DNA of 64,000 bases from contig NC_056550.1 of NCBI RefSeq assembly GCF_910596095.1, forward strand, positions 20,766,001-20,830,000. The letters are read 5' to 3'. Under the pieces are notes generated by a model. It did not search any database and was not told the origin of the DNA. It saw only the letters and a list, made by a program, of their open reading frames with translations. The position numbers and the translations under genes were made by a program. Shown here piece after piece: positions 11,227 through 21,969 of the stretch (the stretch's first letter is position 1; every line of letters begins with the position of its first letter). This DNA comes from Thunnus maccoyii. Its lineage: Eukaryota; Chordata; Actinopteri; Scombriformes; Scombridae.

Positions 11227-12902
11227 AGGAGCTTGCATATTGCACCCCTGCTCCATCCAACCCCCCACCCTGCTCAAAGCAGCCACCCTCGGGGCTTGTG
11301 CGTGCGAATCCGGCTGTGGACTCAGCAGCCCCCATCGCTGCACCCCCTCCACTCAGGGTAGTGAGGGAAATGAAGGCTTTAGGAGTTCATTATAAAACAA
11401 CAACAGCAGCAGCAGGGGATAGGCCTCCTGGGGCCACAAACTATCCCTTCTCATCCCTCCATCCTCATCTTTTTCCTTTATGTCCCACAATATCTCAACC
11501 CCGGTCCACCCCGCTCTGCCTGCGACACACTCCTCTGTCTCGTTCCTTATCACACGGCTCCGCTGAGAAGAACACAGCTTTTTAAAATACAGCATTCATG
11601 TTGGATAAAGTTAAATATTGATCCACAATATTATAATATGGTGAGTTAATATGGTGAGTCAGTAGTCTCGCCATATGAACTTGTTTGACCTCAGTCATCA
11701 GAAACAAGGTTGATGCATTTATGTATTGTTGAAGTGAAGTTTTCATTTTTATTGTCAAAGAGGGGAAATTCATTTTGTATCAACAAAATACATGCATTGT
11801 GTTATTAGATAGATTAAAAACAGGAAGAAGCCTGGAAAAATAAGATCTTCAGTGCTGAACTATGTTTTAGGGATTTAAAAACTTGTTAAAAAAGTGTTGT
11901 CTGGCCTTAATTGACAATGTTTGATTTCAAAATGAATGCAGAAAGAAAGAAGAAAGGTTCAAGATGCATTTTTTTTCTGCAATTTACTCTTTGACATGAG
12001 GAAAACCCTTTCCCCTTACTTGTTTATTACCCTTTGTCATATGGCTCAGATTAGTGAGTAACATTTATCCATCTCTTAGTGTTGTCATCGAGGCTCAACA
12101 GTGTTTTGTTTTTTTTTTTGCAAGATTTTTCTAAAAGTTACATAAAAAAAATGCTTGCCCCCAAGACATGCAGTATTTCATTACTCTGAGAGATCATTTT
12201 CTCCAACAATGCAATGTAATTTTGAAATTTTCTTTTAATTCACTGCAATGCTTGGGGTCTCAAGTTGATGTTCTAATAAGGAATAATAATGTGTAATCAT
12301 CGTAATTAGAGAGCAACATCAAAAGCACCATAGCACACACTATAAATACCTCATACAATAGCCCTCTGTGTGCTGTAGGTTCACTGATGCCTTGCAAATA
12401 AGTGGAAAGTTATGATTCACGGTTAATAGCACGTAAAATGCTCTCATCGTCATTCTGGGGCAGCTAAGTGTAACTTTCTAATGGCGAATCGGGGGTCAAA
12501 CGCTCTGTTTACAGTTGTAGACAGCATTCTTCTGAGTCATCATCTATGTCATCGTCATCATTATGATTGTCATCGTGGCTGGTGTGCTGGCCAGAGGCAC
12601 AACACCTGTAAAACGTGTGTCCCACCCACCCCCCTCGCCTTTTAACCGGTCGGTTAAAGGGTGATGCAGCGAGACCACAATGCTCTCAGATGAAAAGGAG
12701 AGGCAGGGCGGTATCAGCAGGAAGTGGTTTTTGCTGGATAGGTGCAGGTCGCAGAGTTTCAGGCAGGTGTACTGCGCTCGCTTTCCTGTTGCGTGTGGAG
12801 TGCGTGCATGTGTGCGAATTGCGAAAGCACGGTTGAGGGCAACCGCCTGCAGCGACTGAACAAGACACAACAAACACATAGCTCTTACAAATGTATTGTC
12901 CA
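9941..12902. other. intergenic DNA between gosr2 and wnt9b
   Basis: No coding exon was recognised. A SINE-tail-like stretch lies at about 10600-10720 (TGTGTCCTTGAGCAAAGTAT), an (AC) run at 11189-11220, and an exon-like block at 10174-10326. Long overlapping open frames at 11.1-11.6 kb come from the CA-rich and proline-codon-rich sequence and are open on both strands. Confidence 0.5.
11189..11220. repeat. (AC)16 microsatellite
   Basis: Uninterrupted AC dinucleotides, read directly. Confidence 0.97.
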
Positions 12903-14548
12903 TTTATTCATCTTATTTGTTTTAAATAAGAATATAATGCAACAAGATTTAAAAAAAAACATTTACTTTTGAGATACGGAGATATATTACCAAATTCAAA
13001 AGGACTGTACAAAAAAATCTGAAATATGATCTTGTCTTTAAAACAAATGCAGAGGAAAAGACATGTATCTACAGAGAGAATAACTCCGCACAGGTCATAA
13101 ATCTTGCTGATATTTGCCAAAAGATGAAGTGAGGTAGAAAATTATGATTCCACATTGTCATACGCCTGGAGCCCTGACATGAGTTATATTCATATCATAT
13201 ATACAGTTCAGAACCACTTAAACAAAACACAAACTGGCCAATAAAATAAAGCTTTTGGGTCCAACGTGCACTTTTGACCTGCATTCTTGGACGCATAGAG
13301 TCGTCTTGGGTATGAGGATAAGGGAGTAAACACAGTGATTTTCTTTGATTAGCAATTTGGGGAAAATAAGGAGCATGATTAGCCCACTTCAAAGGCATTT
13401 AGAACAAAGATGTGGCTTAATTAGACTTTGAAGACCAAATGATTCAGTCAGGGCAATTTTAAACTTGAAAGTGTAGCATAGTGTGTGCCTCTATAAATAG
13501 AAGGAATAGAAGAAGAGGACTGGTATGTTTAGAAATTAACGTTTTCTTCATTCTTTTTAGCAGACGTTGTTTGGTGTTTCCCCCACTATTACCCCTGACT
13601 GTTTCTCTTTGTTCTGCTAAGCACACATTAGGCTACATGTAGAGATTTCCATAGACATTTCCATAAGAGCAACTGAAACCCAGCTTGTTTCTTTACACAG
13701 TAATCCTGTTAATGCAAGTAGTTACAATGTATATTAGTGGCATCAACCACCCCTCAAGGCTTCCAGTGATTAAATTTAGACATTTAAACATACATTTAAC
13801 GCTTTTTTCTAATTTCTATGATTAATTACACACTATGTATCATATGTAGCAAGAGCAATGTAAGTGCTTTTTACTCATAAACATTCTCCACAGCAGAAAA
13901 TGCAACACAGCAGACAGAAAGACAGACAGGTTGATTCCTTTTAAGGCCTTTTTAGCCTTAGTGGCACCACTCGGTTACAAGAGGGTTAAAGTATAAAGCA
14001 GCAGTACGACAGACACAATGAATGATACAATAAATAGTAAAAATAATAAAAAGTGGAAGGGGCCAACACAATTACAATACAACAAAGTCACTGTCAGAGG
14101 ACTCCTGCAGACGGGGTCGGCGTCGTACTGCTGGTGACGTCCAGTCCAGTACCTGTTTTAAGAGCTCGTTTCCCTCCTTCCCGAGAAGAGTGGGATTTCA
14201 GTGCATCCAGTGAGGAAAAAGCAGAGTAGCTCACCTAAGCTGCTGCATATCAAATCGGTGATGATTAGCAAATAACCAGCGATATTATAATGTTACAATT
14301 CTATATTCCTGTCAAAATAACATGCAACTCAGAATCTGTGACGACACGTCTCTGATGTGAGATCCCTCAGTGTCTATAGGAGATTAAAGGTCAGCCATGT
14401 TGATATGTGAATGATGAAAATGAAGATCAATGACGATCACCTCAAAACGCTTTGTCTCTCACACATTTTCCACTGACTCAATGGATCATTCGTTTCTTTT
14501 CTTTTTTTTTTGCAAGTCTTCACATACTACATCATTTCTGTCCCCTGC
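12903..14548 (-). other. probable 3' UTR and downstream flank of wnt9b
   Basis: This follows the wnt9b stop codon on the minus strand. It has no coding exon. A minus-strand AATAAA lies at 12903-12908, which would give a 3' UTR of about 1.6 kb. Nearer weak signals cannot be excluded. No recognisable repeat fills the interval. Confidence 0.4.
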
Positions 14549-15010
14549 TTATGCGTTTTTGCAGGTGTACACCTCCTCCTCTCTGACACATGTCTGACAC
14601 TCCACTTGGCAGCACCAGCGTACCTGGCAGTGGCAGGACAGGCTAGTGAGGCGCATGGCTGTGTTGTAACCGCGCCCGCAGCACAGACTCTGACAGCTGG
14701 TGTCTTTGGCGCACGAGCGGCCGCCTGTACCCGGAGAGTATCGGGAGGGTCTGCAGAAGCTGGGGGAGTCCTCCAGGTAGACCAGGTCAGTAGTGCGCAG
14801 GCTCTGGCCGTGGCGACGGGGCCCCGCCAGCTCTGTCTCCCCGGTGGCTGTGTTGGTGACACTCAGCACTCGCACTGCGGTGTCATACCGGTACTTCAGC
14901 AGCCGCCCGGTGTCATGGAACGGAGAGAGCTGTTTCCAGCAAGTCCGTACGGCACAAGAACCGGAGACACCGTGACACTTGCAGGTTGTCTTCAGACCGC
15001 TCTTCACTGC
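14549..15010 (-). CDS. wnt9b: wnt9b coding exon 4 with stop
   Basis: Encodes residues 203-355 after the acceptor CATCGCAG|GCAGTGAAG. It contains the acylation hairpin (CHGVSGSC), [32 protein letters not shown] and [16 protein letters not shown], and ends TAA at 14551-14549. The linker between the two cysteine-rich halves is a few residues shorter than in human WNT9B. Confidence 0.95.
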   Translation of the reverse strand, partial: AVKSGLKTTCKCHGVSGSCAVRTCWKQLSPFHDTGRLLKYRYDTAVRVLSVTNTATGETELAGPRRHGQSLRTTDLVYLEDSPSFCRPSRYSPGTGGRSCAKDTSCQSLCCGRGYNTAMRLTSLSCHCQVRWCCQVECQTCVREEEVYTCKNA

Positions 15011-18000
15011 CTGCGATGGGAGAAAAGAAAGCATGGGAGGGAAAAAGGGGAGATGTCAGTTCTCTCAGTTTGATTCATTACCTGGCCTCTTATCTGGGAG
15101 GTCTATCTGTACAGAGTCAGCCAGTTTCCTGCAGGGTGGGTAGGGGGGTTAGGGGTGGTGGTCTGCAGTTAGTACGCCTTTAGCTCACCTCAGTCAAAAT
15201 TTTAAAATAATGGATTGAGGGGAACTGCTCAGCATGTCGTATTTCATTTAACTTACATTGCTCACTTGGACAGCTCTGGCAGATTCTTTTTTTTTTTTTG
15301 TCTCAATGTGTTGAAACTAGCTCTGTCTGCCTCGTTCCTGTCTCTCTTTTCTAAAGCCCGAGGCATAGGTGACAAACAGTACAGACAGTGGAATCTCTCC
15401 ACCCTGTTCTTTGTACATGCCTGCTCATGGAAAACATTGATTAGAATTTTTGCACAAGAAGTGCCAAAAAATGTAGCGGTGGTTTGTGATAGTGCCCCTG
15501 ATTCAGGTTAATAGTTCACTGAGGTTGATGGTCAGTGATGAGAGCGCGATCACTCAGCCTGAGAGCTTCTCTCTTGGTGGGGGCCAGAGACAGGTCAGAT
15601 AGCACAGGGGTTAGTCTGAGAGGGAGGGGCGGGCCAGAGGGTACTTCTGGGTTGAAAAGTTCTGCTCAGTTCCTCCCTTTGCAGGTATGAACCCCTCGGG
15701 GGGCTTCAGAGTACTATTACTGAGAGATGAGGGGACTCTAGCCACTTCATGTTATTGTTAACACGGCTCCTGGTCTCTTCTCAGCCACATCAGTGTAAAG
15801 TGAGGAAAACATTTAACTCAGTGAAGATGAGATAAGATAGTTCTTCTTGTTGTGTTTTTTCTTTTTTTTTTCTGTTCCTCAGTCTCCACCAACTCTGGCC
15901 CTTCCTTAGGTGTGAGCTGCAGGGTTAGGACCCTGGGGCCTGCTATTTCAGAGCTACACGGTGGTGGTTATGAACATTAGGGGGATTTATGAAGAGCACG
16001 GTGATTTAGTAAGTGGAAAAAAATGCTCGCTCATATATTAAAAAGAGGCCACGGTTATAATCGTTCTCTCCGACATGAGACCTTTAATTTTCTGTAGGCC
16101 CGCACAGCAAGCTTTATCATGCCTGAGAACACCTGGCTCCAACGATCCCACAGCCGTCTTGTCTCCCTGCCTCACCCACTGCCTCCGTATTATCCACCAA
16201 GGCCAACGACTGCAGCAAATAAAGGGGCGTTTGTCTGGCTGGCAGCATGAAAAATATGCAGGTGAAGATTACAATTCTGTATCCTCTGATGGCACAGGAG
16301 CGTGTCAGAGGTATAATTGTCGCGTAAAATTGCAGCCCGACTAATTGAACCGAGTGCGGCTCAGGTATAGGTGATGTTTTCGACGCCTTGGACTTGAGAG
16401 GCAACTCACCCGAATTCCGACGTTGATGTTGTGGGTGTCGACCTGAGCCCTCAGGTCCTTGCTGACCCTCTTTTGGCCGAGGAACTTCTTGAGGAACTTG
16501 GTGCTGTATTTCAGGTTGTCGCCGCAGACCCCCCACTGCCACGCTTCTCGATGCTGGATGCCAGGGGAATCGTCACATGTGCACCTCTCCATTCGACCTG
16601 AGCTGCACGCTTTGGCGAGGGCATGGGTCAACGCGGCAGAGGACACTGCCAGGAGGAAGGCGGTCTCCTTGAATGCTGGGAATAGATGTAAAAGACATCA
16701 GAGGAAGTAGAATAACTTTGTGTAAAAATGAATAAATAAATAAATGTTTCAGTCCATTTTTATCTGAGAAAAGTTTAGAGAGCTGAATTTACAGAGCTTT
16801 GAATGCAAGAGCTAATTGTGGCATCAAAAACGTGATCTGAGTGCAAACTGTGTAAAGCCCATGGGATTTATTCATAGTTCACAATCATCGGAATGTCGTT
16901 TGTGCCATTAAGTAAACCTTTAAGCCGAAATGTTTACAAAGAGCTCACCACGTTGTCATGGTTAATACAACCTCAGCATTATTCTGCGAGTTTTGTTGTG
17001 TCATAAATCATTTTCTGACCCTTCCTTATGGTTACGCACTGTTATTTGCTTCACCAAGAGCCGTCACCAGGGTATATTTTGATCCAATTAATTATTATTT
17101 TGACTAGGAAGGATTTTCCCAGATGAAAGTGGGTAATCACGCCACCCTTTTCCTCTGGGAATGGGCGCTTTCCCGAGATAAAAATAACCACAGGGCTTGA
17201 GCACTCTCCACCACACCGCATTTCTTGGCTTTCTACTCCCTCATTACCTCCATGCTGACCTGTTCATGTTCTCCCACACACTGATATCCATATGCATAAG
17301 GCCTGGGAGATCCTGAAGTATTTTCTGTGCACAGCTAGACCTGCACTGGACTTGAGCTATATGCAATATGGTGATTTAGTAGAGGCACAGCTATTTTTCC
17401 CCAAGTGTAGCTAATAAATGATTTTATCAGGTCATGCAAAAATATTCAAGAAGGCAACTTGAGGAAAACTTCTTTCAAGAGTCGTAGCAAGTCAAGAGAC
17501 CGCGTGGAATATATTAAATAACAGAAAACCCAGTGTCATCCTTACAATACTTTGTACTACAATTGCTGAAGTGCACGAGAGCGACTTTTAATAAAAATGC
17601 ACCACAGAGCTCATGATGACAAAGTCACTTAAAGCAGCAATCTCTCCAAAGGCACCATGGTCAAACACTTGAAACTATAAGTGCTGTTTGTCAGTAGTTG
17701 AAGCTAATTTTCTATGTTGAAAGATCAGTGATGCACTAAGAAAATTGTGGACAAATTTGAGTCTGACTTTAAGGTTTGTGATGATTCTAAGGCAGCAACA
17801 ACAAATGCACACAAAAATTTAAAATTTTGTTCTTTTAGAGATTCACATAAAATATCAATTGATATTCATTTTATACTATTCTCTATAATGTATAACAATA
17901 ATTTATATTAAAAAATAAGATGCTAATTTAGATGCTTAAATTCCATTACATTCCTGCTAGACTGTGTTTACATGTGGCCTATGAGTCAAACCATTAATAT

Positions 18001-19469
18001 GAACTGTATATATAAATATTTTATTTTTAAGATTAACAAGTATCATGTGTTATTACTCACCCAACAACTTTTGTAACCACTCAGCTTGAGATAAACAGTT
18101 TGCTCGTCCAATTTTTCTTCCCTTCACCATTTTTTTTTTCTAACATAATGTTCTTACCAGGATTAACTGATGTTGCCATTAGTGCCATGCAGGCAGATGT
18201 TTATCACTCCATTTTGGTGTCCTGCTCAGAGACACTTTGGCAGGACAGATGCTTTTATATAAAACACACTGCATGACACCTAAGTAAGTGATGGAGCTGG
18301 AAATATCAGGCAGCTATAGAGCTGTCTCTCTGTCGAGAAAGGAGACTGTGCATAACTTGAAGGTCTCAGGTTTGATCCCAGTAGCCGCGCGTCCTCCTGA
18401 AATGCTCCTAAGCAAAACCTGATCACTACTATCACTCTAGATGTCGGATCAACAAAGCGCCTAATTTATAACGCGTTTACCTCTTTTCAGAAGGCTTCCG
18501 CGGCCGTCCAGACTGCAGTTCCAGCGCTCATTCCTGAACTGATATCGACACTCCAGCAGGCTGAGGCGCACTGACTCACGCAGCGTCTCGGCTAGACCAG
18601 GTTCCCTGCGACACAGTCTCTTTTGCCGCTTGGTCAGAGTCATCTGCTCGCACTGCTTCAGATGGGCCTTGCCTGTAGGAGCTTCATTGGAGAACGGACC
18701 CGGTAAAAACACCAAAGGTTCCCGACCTGTCAGCCTTGGAGCAGAAAAAAATAAATAAATAAACACATGAGGAATTGTCAAGTCTTGAACAAGTGGTATG
18801 CATTTTCTAAATTTAAAAAACAAAACAATACAGTATACACGTATACTATTATGGTGAAATATCTTCCAATAATTATAATATCGCTGCCATTATTATCAGA
18901 CCAAATGAAAAGATATGAGTACATTTGCGTGTTGTAGTCACTTTGATTTACGCTGCAGTCTTGCCACTTGAAAATTGTAATTTCTCAGATGGTAACTTTA
19001 ATCCAAAAAATGGTTGTTGTTTTAGTTTTCCTGACTGATGTCCTATTGTAGGCTAAACAATTGGAAATCCATATACAGGAAATAATAAAGTTAATTCAAC
19101 AAATACATGAAAAGCGTGTAAAAGTAGCTAAATAATTAATATTAATTTGGTTGGGATGCATCTTAAAATGATGTTTTTGGTTTATTACCACAAATTAGCA
19201 GTAGCAAAACTGTAGAGGTCTCGAACACTTCCATAACAATTTGGCTCAATAGTTTGTGCATAATTACGCGTGCGTAATTTGGCTAAGGCTGTAAAAGTTA
19301 TTGTTATGATCTCATCAAAGCTTTAAAACAACAAAAGCAATCAATTAAAGAGAGCGGTAGAAGTAAAAAGAAAATCGTCTGACCCAAAATAAGCTGCAGT
19401 GTGCGAGAGAAGGATGCAGAGTGCAATGAGTCGCAATAGGCAGGCGGTCCGTGGGAGCCTGGAGCGCAT
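14549..19469 (-). CDS. wnt9b: Wnt9b secreted signalling protein, four coding exons
   Basis: Wnt9b is a secreted, lipid-modified ligand for Frizzled/LRP receptors; in vertebrates it acts in kidney tubule, urogenital and craniofacial development. Coding exons are complement(19384-19469, 18481-18734, 16410-16675, 14549-15010). They sum to 1068 nt, giving 355 residues plus stop (human WNT9B, as I recall it, is 357). Residues 1-26 form a signal peptide ([20 protein letters not shown] then LSHTAA) followed by YFGLTGRE, as in the mammalian protein. N101-C-S is a conserved glycosylation sequon. The Porcupine-modified serine is Ser218 in [16 protein letters not shown]. The C-terminal cysteine-rich end carries LCCGRGYNT and CHCQVRWCC and finishes YTCKNA. 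All introns are GT-AG. The call of 9b over 9a rests on residue matches and on gosr2 adjacency. Confidence 0.95.
16410..16675 (-). CDS. wnt9b: wnt9b coding exon 3
   Basis: Encodes residues 114-202: [55 protein letters not shown] and [10 protein letters not shown]. The acceptor is TTCCCAG|CATTCAAG and the donor ATTCGG|GTGAGT, phase 0. Position 114 is Ala where human has Gly. Confidence 0.95.
18290..18425 (+). repeat. degenerate tRNA-derived SINE fragment in wnt9b intron 2
   Basis: Contains GTCGAGAAAGGAGACTGTGC and a Pol III B-box-like GGTTTGATCCC at 18369-18379, followed by a non-tRNA tail. No intact A box or cloverleaf is present, so it is a SINE relic and not a tRNA gene. Confidence 0.6.
18481..18734 (-). 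CDS. wnt9b: wnt9b coding exon 2
   Basis: Encodes residues 29-113 plus one base, including [39 protein letters not shown] and [16 protein letters not shown]. The acceptor is TCCAAG|GCTGACAGG and the donor AAAAGAG|GTAAAC. The junctions preserve the family order F-G-L-T-G-R and L-L-K-R. Confidence 0.94.
19384..19469 (-). CDS. wnt9b: wnt9b coding exon 1 (signal peptide)
   Basis: The ATG at 19469-19467 (ACCATGC context) opens 28 codons encoding a hydrophobic leader and the mature start A-Y-F. It ends TTTGG|GTCAGA, phase 2. Another in-frame start is not needed. An ATG a few bases upstream is in a different frame, which stays open but does not join exon 2. Confidence 0.9.
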
Positions 19470-19780
19470 GGTGCCGGGTTGGCGCTGCTCTTCATCTCGC
19501 TGATTCTTCAACGGAGAAAGTCAGTGCCGTCTGGTCGGCGCACCTCTTTAAGGGGCCCCACACACAGGCTTTCTATCCGCTACGCCAGGCCCAGTGGTCC
19601 GCTGAGAGGCAGGGCCCTTTGAGGGGGGGAGGGGGGATGGGGGGACGCATCGTCTTGCCGCATCCTCATTGGATTTTCTCAATATTGTTACTGTATGTTC
19701 CCTCCCACTGAAACGCCACCCAGGTGGACGGAGCTGCAAAATGACTGGGTTTACCTGCTGTAACATATAAATCTCGAATA
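19470..19780 (-). promoter_or_regulatory. wnt9b promoter / 5' UTR region
   Basis: GC- and CpG-containing sequence directly upstream of the wnt9b start. It has a minus-strand CCAAT box (plus strand 19668-19672), a G/C-rich run at 19621-19644, and a CCTTTGAG TCF-like core (plus strand about 19616-19623). No convincing TATA box is present. This suggests a CpG-type developmental promoter; the transcription start is not determined. Confidence 0.45.
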
Positions 19781-20789
19781 CACCCCAGTACCACCTATAG
19801 GACGTCCAGTTCTCCAGTCATCCTGGTTATGAACTGGAATCAAAACCACAAATATCCAGCCCATTTTTTTATGGGCAGAGACTCTTGGAATTAAACATAT
19901 TGGTTTCTTTGATGTCAAAGGTTTTTTATTTGTGGTCAGTCTGTCTCAACTCCAAACAACTTAACTATCCTTTCAAATTTGCCACTCAGATTTTATTTTT
20001 GCATAAATTTCTATTACTCCAGACCCCCAATTACCCTGACTGGAGAAGAGAAGGCAAAAAGATAATTTCCCTTTTTTCGGTCATATAAGTTATTACATTA
20101 TAATCATTGCCATTAGGCAGCATAAATCCACAAATATTACAAGCTAATTAAAGCACAGCAGTCAGGATTCAAGAGAACCCAGTGGATGAGAAGGAAATGA
20201 TCCATGAAGTCTGAAATTAAAGGATGCAAACATATTATTAAAGATCTTATAGCCTGTTCTTCCAATCAAACTACACACGCTGTGTCCCTCCAAACTACAC
20301 AAGTCCTTTTGAGAAAAACCAACCATGGACGGAGCCCCATCTAGTGGATTCAATATGGTAACATGATTGGATGACTTTGGCTTACCAAAGTAAGACCAGT
20401 AAGCCAAAACTGATGAGATGCTAAATGAATAAGAACCGTAGTTGTCACTGTGAATCAGATGAAGCCTAGAAAGCAGCTGTCTGCCTCAGGTCAAAGTCTG
20501 CAGTGACAAATCAATTGCCAAAACAATCATAGATGTCAGGTCAGTATTTTCCAACACATTTCACCAGAAAGTATGTTAAATTACACTTTTATATGTTTTT
20601 TTATGTAACCTTATGTCGTCATGATACATCAGAGGACATATGTTTTGTTTTAACAACAGCTCAACCATAATTGTTAGTGACACAGCTTGGTTATTTGGGT
20701 GACATAATGCTACAGTGATGCACTCACAGGATGCAGTAATACAGCGAGCTACTGGTCACACTGGTTAGAAAGGCACCCATCAGCCTATC
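19781..20789. other. upstream flank of wnt9b, no gene seen
   Basis: AT-rich, with short chance frames only. An 81-codon minus-strand frame at 20162-20407 is open but has no recognisable domain or splice context. Confidence 0.5.
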
Positions 20790-21969
20790 CACAGGACATG
20801 ACTGCACTCCTCAATGATTTTCTTTTAGCAGCTGACTCTGGCCATTCATCTGTTTTAATCCTTTTAGATCTCACCGCAGCCTTTGATACTGTAGGTCATT
20901 CAAATTTAATTCAGCGTCTTAAAAAAACGGGATGGCAAAATAGGATTTTTAATGTTGCTATTGGTGATTGCAGATCTTCCACAGAATCTCTGTTTTGTGG
21001 AGTACCTCAGGGGTCAGTCCTCGGCCCCCTGCTTTTCTCCATCTACACAGATTTTACACAGATGACACAGCATTATTTCTCTCTTGACCCCACTAGTAAT
21101 AACCAGTTAATTACTCTCCATACATGCCTAAATTAAATTCAAATCTGGCTGTTGAATAATCTCCTTCAACTGAATACAGACAAATCCAAGGTCATTATCA
21201 AAGGCCCAGACACCCTACGTAATCACATCTCACCACAACTTGGTTCATTCTCCACCAGTATCACCATTAGCTGCAGAAATCTTGGTTTCTGTAACTCACT
21301 CTACTCATGCTTAAGCAAACACAACCTTTCCAGACTTCAGTTAATTCAAAATGCTGCTGCCAGATTCGTAACGAGTACATAAAACCCCAATTTTAGCTTC
21401 ATTAAACTGGCTACTTGTGCATTTTATAATCTGTTTTAAGATTTTAACTTTTAAGGGATGGGTCTGGCCTCTGAGTATATAAATGTTTAATCCCATATGT
21501 GCCTAAGTGTAGCCTGAGATCCTCCGGTGGGTCTCTTTTAGAGATTTCAAGATCTAGATTGAAAACCAGGGGCGACTGGTCCTTTGCTATCAGGGCCCCG
21601 TCGCTCTGGAATGACTTGCTGGTTCAGATCAGGCAAACCACATCTTTGTACTCCTTTAAATCTCTTTTAAAAACACACTTTTTAAAATGCGCTTTTACTT
21701 AATCAATTCTTTGCTGTGTATGTCTAATGATCTATTCTGTTGTTTTTAATATCTTATCGTATTCTTTATTTTAGTGTATTCTTACTTTTATGTTCTTTTT
21801 CCATTTTATTGGATTCTGCCTTTTATTTTGCTGTTGTGAAGAACTTTGTAACTATGTTTTGAAAAGTGCTATACAAATAAAGTTTATTCTTATTCTTATT
21901 CTTATTCTTATTCTTATTCTTATTCTTATTCTTATTCTTATTCTTATTCTTATTCTTATTCTTATTCTC
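20790..21969 (+). mobile_element. dead L2-like LINE fragment (reverse transcriptase and 3' end)
   Basis: Broken open frames match LINE reverse transcriptase. One block has VLILLDLTAAFDTVGH and then GVPQGSVLGPLLFSIY (20798-21136). A second has LLQLNTDKSKV followed by SRLQLIQNAAARFV (21152-21382). A third has the C-terminal APSLWNDLLVQIR and FKSLLKTHFL (21499-21702). The catalytic D-D region is out of frame, and the middle of the polymerase is deleted. The 3' end (GTGCTATACAAATAAAG, 21869-21885) is typical of fish L2 elements and runs into a simple repeat. The 5' half is absent, as expected for 5'-truncated retroposition. Not functional. Confidence 0.85.
21884..21968. repeat. (TTATTC)n tail, about 14 copies
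   Basis: Perfect hexanucleotide repeats starting directly at the 3' end of the L2 fragment. It is open in several frames (I-L-I-L or R-I-R-I), which are artefacts. Confidence 0.95.

Noticed and set aside
11102..11595. Overlapping frames of up to 157 codons
   Set aside because: Built on the AC microsatellite and Pro/Thr-rich low-complexity text; open on both strands; no domain or splice context.
14510..15073. 187-codon plus-strand open frame
   Set aside because: It is antisense to wnt9b exon 4 and shows no family match; the minus-strand reading is a clear Wnt C-terminus.
18290..18425. Possible tRNA gene because of the GGTTTGATCCC box
   Set aside because: No A box, acceptor stem or anticodon arm; consistent with a SINE fragment.
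20790..21702. Functional LINE reverse transcriptase
   Set aside because: The frame is broken at least twice, the catalytic region is out of frame, and the middle is deleted.
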